This document shows positions 31,627 to 39,854 of a stretch of 41,278 nt of DNA, in pieces (positions within the stretch are counted from its first letter, which is position 1; each line of letters begins with the position of its first letter). Source of the DNA: Actinomadura livida (GTDB taxonomy: Bacteria; Actinomycetota; Actinomycetes; Streptosporangiales; Streptosporangiaceae). The translations under genes and the position numbers were made by a program. The stretch covers positions 33,356-74,633 of the forward strand of contig NZ_BMRO01000024.1 of NCBI RefSeq assembly GCF_014648675.1. The letters run 5' to 3'. The notes below the pieces were generated by a model. The model did no database searches. It was given only the letters and a program-made list of their open reading frames with translations, and was not told the origin of the DNA.

Positions 31627-33114
31627 ATGAGGCTGCGTTCTCTGCTCGCGATGCCGCGGCTGCGGTTGGAGGTGGTCACCGGGGACGACGAACTGGACCG
31701 CACGATCCGGTGGGTCGTCACCACCGACCTCCTGGACCCGGGCCGCTACCTGCGCGGGCAGGAGCTGGTGCTGACCGGGCTGGTCTGGCGGACGGGCCCC
31801 GACGACTCGGAGACGTTCGTCCGGGCCCTCGCCGACGCGGGCGTCTCGGCGCTCGCCGCCTGGGACCTCACGCTCGGCGCGATCCCGGGCGACCTCGTGG
31901 ACGCCTGCCGCCGGCACCGGCTCCCGCTGTTCAAGGTGCCGGAGGACGTGGCGTTCGCGACGGTGACCGAGGAGGTCGTCCAGCAGCTGTCCAGCGCCCG
32001 CGCCGCCGACCTCACCGCCGTGCTGGACCGGCACCGCCGCCTGGTCGAGGGCACCGGCCTGGACGCGGTGCTCGACCTGGTCGGCCACTGCCACGTCCTC
32101 ACGCCCGCCGGGCGGGTCGTCGCGGGGCCGCCCCCGCCCGACCCCGCCGCGCTGGCCGCGGCGTTCCTCACCGCGCCGCGGCTGCCGCACCACGTCCCGG
32201 ACCTCGGCATGTCGGTCTTCCCGGTCGCGGCCGGCGCGGCGTCGCGCGTCGCGGACTGGTTCATCGCCTCCGAGGGCGACTTCGGCGACTGGCCCCCGGA
32301 ACGCCGCGCCCTCACCTCCGAGCTCGCCGCGATCGTCGCCATCGAGAAGGCCCGGCTGGACGCCGCCGCGCACCCGGACCGGGAGGTCGTCGCCGCGGCC
32401 GCCGCCGGGGACGCCGCCCGGCTGCGGTACGCGGGCCTGGCCGGCGACCCGTACGTGGCCGTCGCCGCGTCGGGGCGCGGCTCCCCGCGTCCGGAGGAGT
32501 TGCGCACGGTCCTCGCCGAGGTCCTGCCCCGGCCGCGTGCGGTGGGGGTCCTGGACGACGAGGTCATCGCGCTCGTCCCCGCCGCCGGCCATGACCTCGC
32601 CGCCGAGGCCCAGGCCGCCCTGAACCTCCTGGCGCCCGGCCTGGCGGGCGGCGGCATCGCGGTCGGCGTCAGCGACGTCGCGACGGCCCCCGACCTGCGC
32701 GCGGCCGTCGAGGAGGCCCGCTACGCGCGCCGGCTGGCCGCGACGCGCCCGTCCCCGGTCTGCGTGGTCCGGCACGACGAGCTGGCCACGCACGTGCTGC
32801 TGCTCGCGAGCGTCCCCGACGACGTCCGCCACATGTTCAAGGTCCGCCTCCTGGACCCGCTGCACGAGTACGACCGGGTCCACGGCGCCGACCTCGTCCG
32901 GACCCTGGAGACGTGGCTGCAGGTGTCCGGCTCCTGGACGCGCTGCGCCGAGCGGCTCCACCTGCACGTCAACTCCGTCCGCTACCGCATCCAGCGCGTC
33001 CAGGACCTCACCGGCCGCGACCTCTCCCGCCTGGAGGACCGCGTCGACTTCTTCCTAGCCCTCCGCCTGATGGACGGCCCCGAGGAGGGACCGGCCGGTG
33101 GGGGCGAGCCGTAG
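31627..33114 (+). CDS. pucR: PucR-family transcriptional regulator
   Basis: 495 residues. The N-terminal purine-catabolism domain (RLRSLLAMPRLRLEVVTGDDELDRTIRWV through about residue 125) is followed by a GGDEF-like middle and the C-terminal PucR helix-turn-helix: LETWLQVSGSWTRCAERLHLHVNSVRYRIQRVQDLTG. Start at ATG 31627 fits the family N-terminus; the palindrome is immediately upstream, so there is almost no leader. It is divergent from the purine operon it presumably controls. Its last 60 bp overlap the convergent NIPSNAP gene. Confidence 0.93.
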   Translation: MRLRSLLAMPRLRLEVVTGDDELDRTIRWVVTTDLLDPGRYLRGQELVLTGLVWRTGPDDSETFVRALADAGVSALAAWDLTLGAIPGDLVDACRRHRLPLFKVPEDVAFATVTEEVVQQLSSARAADLTAVLDRHRRLVEGTGLDAVLDLVGHCHVLTPAGRVVAGPPPPDPAALAAAFLTAPRLPHHVPDLGMSVFPVAAGAASRVADWFIASEGDFGDWPPERRALTSELAAIVAIEKARLDAAAHPDREVVAAAAAGDAARLRYAGLAGDPYVAVAASGRGSPRPEELRTVLAEVLPRPRAVGVLDDEVIALVPAAGHDLAAEAQAALNLLAPGLAGGGIAVGVSDVATAPDLRAAVEEARYARRLAATRPSPVCVVRHDELATHVLLLASVPDDVRHMFKVRLLDPLHEYDRVHGADLVRTLETWLQVSGSWTRCAERLHLHVNSVRYRIQRVQDLTGRDLSRLEDRVDFFLALRLMDGPEEGPAGGGEP

Positions 33115-33705
33115 CCGCTCCGGCTCCGGGATGCCCGCCGGGAGGCCGGCGGGGACGGCGTCGGGGCCGGTCGTGATGACGACGACGTGCCCGTCGCCCG
33201 TGCGCAGCGGGAGGCGCGGGAAGTTGTTCTCGGCGGTCAGCGAGGCCAGGGCCAGGGCGTCCGGGCCGAAGCGCGGGACGACCTCGTCCCGCATGACCGG
33301 CTCGGCCTCGGCCAGCCCTTCGCCGAACGACCAGAGGAACGCGGTCACCCGGGTCGGCGGCGGCGCGGCGCCGGCCGGCGGGCGGGGCGGCGGGTCCGGG
33401 AGGCCGCGCAGCGGCCGCAGGAGGCGGGCGTCCGACGCGTCGACCATCGTGGCGCTCGCGGCCAGGCCGTGCTCGGCCCAGACCGGGCCGTCGTAGAAGG
33501 CGGGCAGGGCCTCGCCCCGCGCCTCCATGTCGGCGAAGCCGCGGAGCCACACGAACTTGTCGGGATCGTCCAGGTCGTGGAACTGGCCGAGGACGGCGAT
33601 GCCGGCCTCCTCCTGCGATTCGAGGAACTCCCGGTCGAAGATCTCGACGAGTTCGTCCCTGCGGCCCGGGTGCAGCCTGTACTGGCGTAGTTCGATCACG
33701 TTCAC
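33055..33705 (-). CDS. NIPSNAP-family protein
   Basis: 216 residues from GTG 33705 (VNVIELRQYRLHPGRRDEL); GTG 33720 and GTG 33699 are alternatives and none has a good Shine-Dalgarno. The N-terminal ferredoxin-like NIPSNAP domain is recognisable (LRQYRLHPG, GQFHDLDDPDKFVWLRGFADMEAR). The second half is a looser repeat of the same fold with a Pro-rich linker. Function of bacterial NIPSNAPs is mostly unknown. Its stop lies 60 bp inside the end of pucR. Confidence 0.8.
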   Translation of the reverse strand: MNVIELRQYRLHPGRRDELVEIFDREFLESQEEAGIAVLGQFHDLDDPDKFVWLRGFADMEARGEALPAFYDGPVWAEHGLAASATMVDASDARLLRPLRGLPDPPPRPPAGAAPPPTRVTAFLWSFGEGLAEAEPVMRDEVVPRFGPDALALASLTAENNFPRLPLRTGDGHVVVITTGPDAVPAGLPAGIPEPERLRLAPTGRSLLGAVHQAEG

Positions 33706-33791
33706 GAACGCAAGGATCACCGGCCGGGCGGTCTGTCCGCGAGCCGCCGGCGGGCCGATTCCCGTCAGTTTCGGGCCACCCCGGGCACGGG

Positions 33792-34670
33792 TCAGGACGT
33801 GTGCCGGAGCATCGCGGAGACGACCGCGTCCCAGGTCCGGCGCGGAAGCCCGTTCCCGGTGCCCGGCAGGACGAGCAGTTCCGCGGCGGGGATCTCGGCG
33901 GCCAGCGCGCGGGCGTTGCCGACGGGGAAGAACGGGTCGTCCGCGCCGTGGACCACCAGGGTCGGCGCCTTGATCGCGCCTAGGCGCTCGCGCCAGCGCG
34001 GGCCGCAGTCGAGGGCGGCGAAGGCGGTCCCCATCTGGTCGGCGCGGTGCGCCCCGCCCGGGTCGTCGTCCGGGTCGAGCGTGGCGAGCGTCCGGTAGTG
34101 GATCTGTTCGATGGCCTCCCGGGACTCGGCCTCATCGAACTCCGGGCCGGCCATGTGGCGCGCGTTCTCCAGCATGAAGCCGACGACCGATTCGCGGTCC
34201 GCCCAGTCGACCTCGGGCGGGTTCATGAAGTGGGCCATGAGCTCCGGCGCGTGCTCGGGCAGGTCGGGGTCGCTGGGGCCGGGCGCGGTGGGACGGGTGG
34301 CGACGAGGGTGAGGGTGGTCACGCGGTCCGGGTGGTCGAGGGCGAGGAGCTGGGCGATCCAGCCGCCGGCCCCGAAGCCCGCGACGTGCGCGCTGGGCAG
34401 GTCCATGGCGTCGAGGACGCCGGCGGCGTCGGCGACCAGGTCGCGCAGCGTGTACTCGGGTGCTTCGGGGTCGGCGCCGGATCCCGGGGCGCGGGAGTGC
34501 CCGGTGCCGCGCAGGTCGTAGCGGACGACGAAGCGGCGCAGGGCTGCCAGGCGTGCGCAGAGGTCGTCCGGCCAGGTGAGCACGGTGTTGCCCACGAGCA
34601 GGATCGGCGTGCCGGCCGGATCACCGGACGTCTCGACGCACAGGTCCACTCCGTTGATGTGCTTCTTCAT
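33792..34670 (-). CDS. Alpha/beta-hydrolase fold protein lacking nucleophile and catalytic His
   Basis: 292 residues with the complete fold of the RdmC/epoxide-hydrolase-like group (PILLVGNTVLTW, RYDLRGTGHSR, HVAGFGAGGWIAQLL, LVVHGADDPFFP). The nucleophile-elbow Ser is replaced by Gly100 (GFGAG; codon GGG), and the C-terminal catalytic His by Asn273 (GTGNGLP; codon AAC), while the acid Asp245 remains. Normal hydrolysis is therefore improbable; a pseudoenzyme, binding protein or cofactor-free alternative chemistry is possible. Lies 30 bp downstream of the Clp-N-domain gene and is probably cotranscribed with it. Confidence 0.88.
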   Translation of the reverse strand: MKKHINGVDLCVETSGDPAGTPILLVGNTVLTWPDDLCARLAALRRFVVRYDLRGTGHSRAPGSGADPEAPEYTLRDLVADAAGVLDAMDLPSAHVAGFGAGGWIAQLLALDHPDRVTTLTLVATRPTAPGPSDPDLPEHAPELMAHFMNPPEVDWADRESVVGFMLENARHMAGPEFDEAESREAIEQIHYRTLATLDPDDDPGGAHRADQMGTAFAALDCGPRWRERLGAIKAPTLVVHGADDPFFPVGNARALAAEIPAAELLVLPGTGNGLPRRTWDAVVSAMLRHTS

Positions 34671-34700
34671 ACCTGGGTGGACTCCCCGGGCGCCCGGAAC

Positions 34701-35429
34701 TCATCCCTCCTCGGCGACGATGGCGCTCAGCGCCTCGGTGATGTCCGCCTCGGCCTTCGCCTTGTCGATGCCGAGCCCGGAGAGGACGCCCGTGCCGTCC
34801 TCGAATTCGAGGAGGGCGAGCAGGATGTGCTCGGTCCCGATGTAGTTGTGGCCCAGGCGCAGCGCCTCGCGGAAGGTGAGTTCCATGGCCTTCTTGCTGT
34901 CCGCGTCGTAGGGGATGAGGTCGGGGACGCTCTCGGCCTCCGGCGGCAGCGCCTCCGTCGCGGCCTGGCGGACCGTGTCGAGCAGGACGTCCTGCCCGAC
35001 GATCGCCTTCGCGGCGAGCCCCTCGGGTTCGGACAGCAGCCCGAGGACCATGTGCACGGTGCCGATGTGGTCGTTGCCCGCGGCCCGCGCCTCGTTCATG
35101 GACGCCACGACGATGTTGCGGGCGCGCGGGGTGAACCGGGAGAAGCCGTCCTGCGGGTCGAGGTCGGGCGACGCCCCCTTGGCGACGAAGCGCTTCTGCG
35201 CGGCCTGCTTCGTGACGCCCATGCTCTTGCCGATGTCCGTCCAGGACGCGCCGGAGCGGCGGGCCTGGTCCACGAAGTGGCCGATGAGGTGGTCGGCGAC
35301 CTCGCCGAGGTGCTCGGCGGCGATCACCGCGCTGCGGAGCTGTTCGAGGGCGTCGGTGTGCACCTTCTTGATGCCGTTGATCAGGTCGTCGAGCCGGATC
35401 TGCCCTACGGGCCGGGTGGGTTCGGTCAT
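34701..35429 (-). CDS. HTH plus Clp N-terminal repeat-domain protein
   Basis: 242 residues. An N-terminal segment (about 20-90) contains a helix-turn-helix-like stretch, ASWTDIGKSMGVTKQAAQKRF; the rest (about 95-240) is two Clp-N repeats as in ClpC/ClpA (FTPRARNIVVASMNEAR, HIGTVHMVLGLL; then ALRLGHNYIGTEHILLALL) without any AAA+ ATPase domain. The family occurs in actinobacteria as presumed regulators; linking DNA binding to a Clp-substrate-type domain suggests stress-responsive or proteolysis-linked control. The two palindromes over its promoter imply autoregulation. Start ATG 35429 follows a -10 at leaderless spacing. Confidence 0.88.
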   Translation of the reverse strand: MTEPTRPVGQIRLDDLINGIKKVHTDALEQLRSAVIAAEHLGEVADHLIGHFVDQARRSGASWTDIGKSMGVTKQAAQKRFVAKGASPDLDPQDGFSRFTPRARNIVVASMNEARAAGNDHIGTVHMVLGLLSEPEGLAAKAIVGQDVLLDTVRQAATEALPPEAESVPDLIPYDADSKKAMELTFREALRLGHNYIGTEHILLALLEFEDGTGVLSGLGIDKAKAEADITEALSAIVAEEG

Positions 35430-35477
35430 GCGTCAACTCTAGGTTGACGCTTCGCCATCGTCAACCCGAGGTTGACG
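35430..35477 (-). promoter_or_regulatory. Leaderless promoter overlaid by two palindromic operators
   Basis: GCGTCAAC-TCTAG-GTTGACGC (35430-35450) and CGTCAAC-CCGAG-GTTGACG (35459-35477) are perfect inverted repeats with 5-nt centres, 28 bp apart centre to centre. On the minus strand TTGACG (35464-35459) within the second repeat and TAGAGT (35441-35436) within the first are spaced exactly 17 bp; +1 falls on the A of the ATG. Confidence 0.85.
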
Positions 35478-35478
35478 A

Positions 35479-36408
35479 TTACCAGCCGGCGGCTCCGGCG
35501 AACGTCGTGGGGCGCGGGTCGTAGCCGAGGACCTCCCTGGCCGCGGTGATGTCGAGGGTGCGCTCCACGGCGAGATGGCTGATCGCGTAACGGGTGATGC
35601 GCGGCGGCTCGGGACGGTTCGCCAGCAGGAACGCGCCCTCGGCGAGGGCGGCCAGCGGGCGCGCGACGGCGGCGGGCAGGTACACGGGCCTGGCGCGCAC
35701 GCCCCGCTCGCGGAGGATCTCGCGGAACGCGTCGTCGATCGTCACCGGGGCGGCGTCCGCGACGTTGAAGACGCCCGAGGCGGCCGGGCCGGTCGCGGCC
35801 AGCACGCACGCCTGGACCAGGTTGCCGATCGACGTCAGGCTGATGCGCTGGCGGCCCGTCCCCGCGGCGGTCAGGACCGGCCCCCGCACCGCGGACAGCA
35901 CGCGCGGCAGCAGGGTCGTGTCGCCGGGGCCGTAGACCGCGTGCGGACGCAGGACGATCGTGCCGGGCGCGGCGAGGACGGCGCGCTCGGCGGCGGCCTT
36001 CGACGCGCCGTAGGCGTTCATGTAGCGGCGCACGGGGGCCTCGTCCTCGGTGGCCATGACGCTCGGGCGGAACGGGTCGTACACGCTCGCCGTGCTGACG
36101 TGGACGAAGCGCGCGCCGGGGAAGGCCGCCAGGACGCTGCGGGTGCCGGTGAGGTTCGCGGCGAACAGCCCGGCGGCCGGCCCCCAGTCGGTGACGCTGC
36201 CCGCGCAGTGGACGACCGCGTCGACCTCGGGCGCGTCCGCGAGCGGGCCGCGCGTGACGTCCCAGGACCGGTAGACCGCGCCGCCGAGGTGGGCCGCGTC
36301 CACGGAGGCGCGGCGGCCGTAGGCGAAAACCACGGCGCCGTCGGCCGCCAGCCTCCGGCACACCGCGCCGCCGACGAAACCCGAGGCGCCCGTCACCGCG
36401 ATCCTCAT
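35479..36408 (-). CDS. OleD-like NAD(P)-dependent extended SDR reductase
   Basis: 309 residues; Rossmann TGASGFVGGAV at the N-terminus, HVSTASVYD with the active-site Ser/Thr and YGASKAAAE with Tyr-x-x-x-Lys. Similar in type to 3-beta-HSD/OleD enzymes that reduce 2-alkyl-3-keto acids to the 3-hydroxy acids. Overlaps the ligase gene by ATGA and ends the five-gene operon. In an Ole-type route it would act between the KASIII-like condensing enzyme and the ligase. A sterol or sugar epimerase is the alternative. Confidence 0.85.
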   Translation of the reverse strand: MRIAVTGASGFVGGAVCRRLAADGAVVFAYGRRASVDAAHLGGAVYRSWDVTRGPLADAPEVDAVVHCAGSVTDWGPAAGLFAANLTGTRSVLAAFPGARFVHVSTASVYDPFRPSVMATEDEAPVRRYMNAYGASKAAAERAVLAAPGTIVLRPHAVYGPGDTTLLPRVLSAVRGPVLTAAGTGRQRISLTSIGNLVQACVLAATGPAASGVFNVADAAPVTIDDAFREILRERGVRARPVYLPAAVARPLAALAEGAFLLANRPEPPRITRYAISHLAVERTLDITAAREVLGYDPRPTTFAGAAGW

Positions 36409-37910
36409 GCGCCCACCAGCTCGCGCAGGCGGTCGCGGTCGAGCTTGCGGGTCCGGCCGGAGCGGGGCAGCCCGTCCAGGACGACGATGCGGTCGGGCAG
36501 CGCGTCGTGGTCGATGACGCCGGGGAGGGCGCGGCGGAGCCGGGCGGGCAGGTCGGCGGGGCCGACCACCGCCAGCACGACCTCCTCGTCGCCCGTCCCC
36601 GGGTCGGGGACGCCCACGATGGCGGCCTCGGCGACGTCCGGGAGCGCCGCGATCGCCGGCTCGTACAGGCCCGGGTACAGGTTGAACTTGCCGCGGATCA
36701 GCATGTCCTTCTTGCGTCCCATGAGGATCAGGCGGTGCCGGTCCAGGCGGGCCAGGTCGCCGGTCGGCAGCTCCGTATGGGGGTCCGCGCCGAGGTAGCC
36801 GCTGCAGAGGTTGGGGCCGGAGAGCAGCAGCTCGCCGTCGTCCGCGATCCGCGCGCCGACCCCCGGCAGCGGCGCGCCGAGGAGGTCGCCGGCCCCGGTG
36901 TGGGCGAGCTTCTCCTCCGCCGACGCGATCGCGACCGGCAGGATCTCGGTCATCGCGTAGACGGACAGGACCTCGGCGGACGGCGCCGCCGCGACCGCCC
37001 TGCGCAGGATCGCCGGGGGCGCGGGAGCGGCACCGAGCAGCACGTACCGCAGGGTCGGCGGCAGCTCGGGCGACGCGTCCAGGACGTCGGCGAGGTGGAC
37101 GGGGACGCAGAAGACGTGCGTGGCGCCCCGCTCCCGCATCAGCCGGGCGAAGCGGCCGGGCGGGCAGGACAGCGGCGGCATCGACCACCGCGCGCCCGCG
37201 ATCAGCGTCGGCAGCCCGAGCATGAGCTGGTCGGTGTGGACGACGTCGCCGGGGCCGAGCGGCAGCCGCGTCCGGAACAGGTCGAGCGCCGCCGCCAGGG
37301 ACGCCCGGGTGTGCACGACGGCGCGCGGGGCCGCCGTCGTCCCCGAGGTGAAGATCACCGCGGCGGGGGCGCCGGGGTCCTCGTCCGGGCCGGGCTCCGG
37401 CGCGTCCCCGGACGCGAGCCGCTCGAACGACAGGGCGTTCCGCGGCACGCCCGGCAGGCGGCGGCCGACGTGGATGTGCCGCATCGGCTCCTCGCCGGGG
37501 ATCTGGAGGTCGGCGAGGTTCGGCAGCAGCAGCCCGCGCCGCCGCGCGTACGCCCGGACGGGCCGCAGCCGGCTCCCCGCGTACAGCACCGACTCGGCCG
37601 CCGACCAGCGCGGGCGCGCCAGCCGGAGCCGCGCGGTGAACATCTCCGGCCCGGCGCCCGGGTCGGCGAACACCACCACTCCCCCGGCCGCGACGACGCC
37701 CAGCGCGAGGACGAGCGACTCCGGCGACGGCCGCACCGAGAACAGCACCCCGTCCCCCGGCGCGAGCCCGGCCGCCAGGAGCCCGTGCCGGACGGCGAGC
37801 ACCCGCCGCCGCAGCTCGCCGTAAGTGAGTTCGGCGCCGTCCCCCGCGATCAGGGCGACCTCGCCCGGCGCCGCCGCGGCCTGGTCGAGCAGCCGCTGCA
37901 CGAGCGTCAT
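36405..37910 (-). CDS. OleC-like AMP-forming ligase (candidate beta-lactone synthetase)
   Basis: 501 residues of the acyl-adenylate family: ATP loop FTSGTTAAPRAVV (187-199), YAMTEILPV (318-326), TGDLARLDRHRLILMGRKKDMLIRG would carry the hinge, and a terminal Lys in SGRTRKLDRDRL. The T-E-x-L-P-V segment resembles the ATEALPV motif of OleC rather than ordinary acyl-CoA synthetases. OleC cyclises 2-alkyl-3-hydroxy acids to beta-lactones. It is somewhat shorter than typical OleC (about 550), so CoA ligase activity remains possible. ATGA overlaps on both sides. Confidence 0.85.
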   Translation of the reverse strand: MTLVQRLLDQAAAAPGEVALIAGDGAELTYGELRRRVLAVRHGLLAAGLAPGDGVLFSVRPSPESLVLALGVVAAGGVVVFADPGAGPEMFTARLRLARPRWSAAESVLYAGSRLRPVRAYARRRGLLLPNLADLQIPGEEPMRHIHVGRRLPGVPRNALSFERLASGDAPEPGPDEDPGAPAAVIFTSGTTAAPRAVVHTRASLAAALDLFRTRLPLGPGDVVHTDQLMLGLPTLIAGARWSMPPLSCPPGRFARLMRERGATHVFCVPVHLADVLDASPELPPTLRYVLLGAAPAPPAILRRAVAAAPSAEVLSVYAMTEILPVAIASAEEKLAHTGAGDLLGAPLPGVGARIADDGELLLSGPNLCSGYLGADPHTELPTGDLARLDRHRLILMGRKKDMLIRGKFNLYPGLYEPAIAALPDVAEAAIVGVPDPGTGDEEVVLAVVGPADLPARLRRALPGVIDHDALPDRIVVLDGLPRSGRTRKLDRDRLRELVGA

Positions 37911-39091
37911 GCCGCCTCCCCCGCCGGGGCGGACTCCGAGCGGACGGCCAGGTGCCGGTACGTCGGGATCAGCACGCCCCGCGCCGCCGCCCGCCGCGTG
38001 ATGACCAGCGGCGCGGCGCCGAGGACCGCGCGGGCGACCCGCCGGATCTGCGCCATGGCCAGCGGGTACCCGATGCAGAAGTGCGGGCCCGCGCCGAACC
38101 ACAGCCGCCGCAGCTCCGGCGGATGCGGGCGGCCCGGGTCGAACGGGCCGAGCGCGCGGCAGCAGTTGTGCGTGGCGATCAGCACCCGGTCGCCGGGGCG
38201 GACCGCGACGCCGCCGACCGCCACCGGGCGGTGCACGCTGCGCAGCATCACCGGGGTCGGCGTCGTCACCCGCATCGCCTCCTCGATGGCGCGGTCGAGC
38301 AGCGCCGGGTCGGCGGCGGCCTGGCCGAGCCGGCCGTGGTCGTGCAGCAGGGCGACCAGCCGCGGGATGAAGGTCGCGACGGTCTCCGTGCCGGTCAGGA
38401 AGAACGCCCCGGCGGCGCCGCGCGCCTCGTCCCGGGACAGGCCGAGCGCCCGCATCCGCCCCATGACCGTGGACTCGTCGCCCAGGTACGCCTTCTCCGC
38501 GGCGTCGCCGAGCGGGTCGAGCACCTCGCGGGCGCGCCGCACCTGCGCCGGGGACAGCCGGCGGGTCCGCAGCGACACCATCGACACGACCCGCTCGCCC
38601 TGCTCGAACAGGTCCCGGTGGGCCGCCTCCGTGCGCAGGTCCAGGCCGATGACCTCGCTGATGACCGCCGCCGCCATCACCCGCGCCGCGTCCACCAGGT
38701 CGACGGCCTCGCCGCGCCGGAGCCGGCCGCCGAGCCGTTCCAGCGGCTCCGCCAGCACCCGGTCGCACAGCTCCTCGGTGTAGGACGGGACGAACAGGTC
38801 GGTGAGGCGGCGCCGCAGCCTCCGGTGCGCCTCGCCCTCCATGTTGAGCAGGACGGACGGCCCCAGCACGGGCGTCCACAGGTCTCCGGGCGAGCCGGGC
38901 CCGTCCTTGCGGAACGTCTCGCCGTCCATGAGGACGTCCCGGGCCAGGGCGGCGTCGTTCACCACCACGCCGAGGCCGGGGACGCGGACGATCGCGCCGC
39001 GCCTGGCGATCCCCCGCAGCAGCGGGTAGGCGAACGGATGCGCCGTCAGGTAGAGGCGCCGCTCCCAGTTCACCGGACGTCCCCGCTTCAC
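37907..39091 (-). CDS. Cytochrome P450
   Basis: 394 residues. Haem-binding FGAGPHFCIG (Cys339), ExxR in EEAMR (271-274), and an I-helix AAGAFFLTGTETVAT in which Glu stands where Asp is common (TGTET). The start is GTG 39091, overlapping the glycosyltransferase stop (GTGA); GTG 39073 is the alternative. Soluble, ferredoxin-dependent type; no ferredoxin gene adjoins it. In the operon it probably oxidises the lipid product of the condensing enzyme. Confidence 0.92.
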   Translation of the reverse strand: MKRGRPVNWERRLYLTAHPFAYPLLRGIARRGAIVRVPGLGVVVNDAALARDVLMDGETFRKDGPGSPGDLWTPVLGPSVLLNMEGEAHRRLRRRLTDLFVPSYTEELCDRVLAEPLERLGGRLRRGEAVDLVDAARVMAAAVISEVIGLDLRTEAAHRDLFEQGERVVSMVSLRTRRLSPAQVRRAREVLDPLGDAAEKAYLGDESTVMGRMRALGLSRDEARGAAGAFFLTGTETVATFIPRLVALLHDHGRLGQAAADPALLDRAIEEAMRVTTPTPVMLRSVHRPVAVGGVAVRPGDRVLIATHNCCRALGPFDPGRPHPPELRRLWFGAGPHFCIGYPLAMAQIRRVARAVLGAAPLVITRRAAARGVLIPTYRHLAVRSESAPAGEAA

Positions 39092-39852
39092 CGGATGTCC
39101 ACGACGTCGGGCATGTAGCGGTGGTCGGCGTACCAGCCGAGGGTCTTGACCAGGCCGTACGCGCGCAGCCGCCGCACCGACCCGTACATGACCACGTCCT
39201 TGCGCAGTCCGTAGGCGTCGGTGATGTAGCGGACGCGGTTGACCAGCGCGCGGTCCTCGTGGACCTCCTCGATCCGGGTGCGCGGGAAACCGCCGGCCCG
39301 CCGGTACAGGTCCGCGGTGATGGCGAGGTTGCAGCCCGGCATCATCACGTACGGGCCGAGGTAGGCGGGGTCCTGGTTGCCGGGCCGGAAGCGCCCGAAC
39401 AGGGCGGCGAGATCGATGACGGCGGGCAGCAGGCGCCGCTCCCAGAACTTCAGCGGGAACTCGTCGGTGCGGGGCAGCAGCGGCCCCGACACCAGCTCCA
39501 GGCCGTCGCCGAACGCCCGCCGCACCGCCGCGACCCAGCCGTGGTGCGGCAGGCAGTCGGCGTCGGTGCGGGCGATGTGCGTGGCCCCGGCGCTGATCGC
39601 GTGCCGGACGCCGGTGTCGGACGCGGCGCCCGTGCCCTTCTCCGGCTCGTGCACGATCCGGACGTCGAACGGAGCCTCCTCCGCCGCGAACTCCTTCACG
39701 ACCCGCGCCGTGCCGTCGGTGCTGCCGTTGTCGACCACGACGAGCGAGAAGCCCGTGTCGGTCTGCGCGGCGAGGCGGCGCAGCGTCGCGCCGATCGACC
39801 GCTCCTCGTCGTAGGCGGGGACGACGACCCACAGATCCATGGGCAGATCCAT
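39088..39852 (-). CDS. Family 2 glycosyltransferase
   Basis: 254 residues of GT-A fold: LWVVVPAYDEERSIGATL, VVDNGSTDGTARV, a TDADC metal motif and GGFPRTRIEEVHEDRAL near the acceptor site. No transmembrane segment is evident. Start ATG 39852 (MDLPMDLWVVV) follows GGAG; the 5' end repeats ATGGATCTG, so ATG 39840 is possible. Two bases after the KASIII stop. Donor and acceptor are unknown; glycosylation of the cluster product is inferred. Confidence 0.9.
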   Translation of the reverse strand: MDLPMDLWVVVPAYDEERSIGATLRRLAAQTDTGFSLVVVDNGSTDGTARVVKEFAAEEAPFDVRIVHEPEKGTGAASDTGVRHAISAGATHIARTDADCLPHHGWVAAVRRAFGDGLELVSGPLLPRTDEFPLKFWERRLLPAVIDLAALFGRFRPGNQDPAYLGPYVMMPGCNLAITADLYRRAGGFPRTRIEEVHEDRALVNRVRYITDAYGLRKDVVMYGSVRRLRAYGLVKTLGWYADHRYMPDVVDIR

Positions 39853-39854
39853 GG

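Noticed and set aside
33792..34670. Alpha/beta-hydrolase as the missing OleB of the Ole-type operon
   Set aside because: OleB has an Asp nucleophile of the haloalkane-dehalogenase type; this protein has Gly there and lacks the His, and it is separated by an independently promoted regulator gene.
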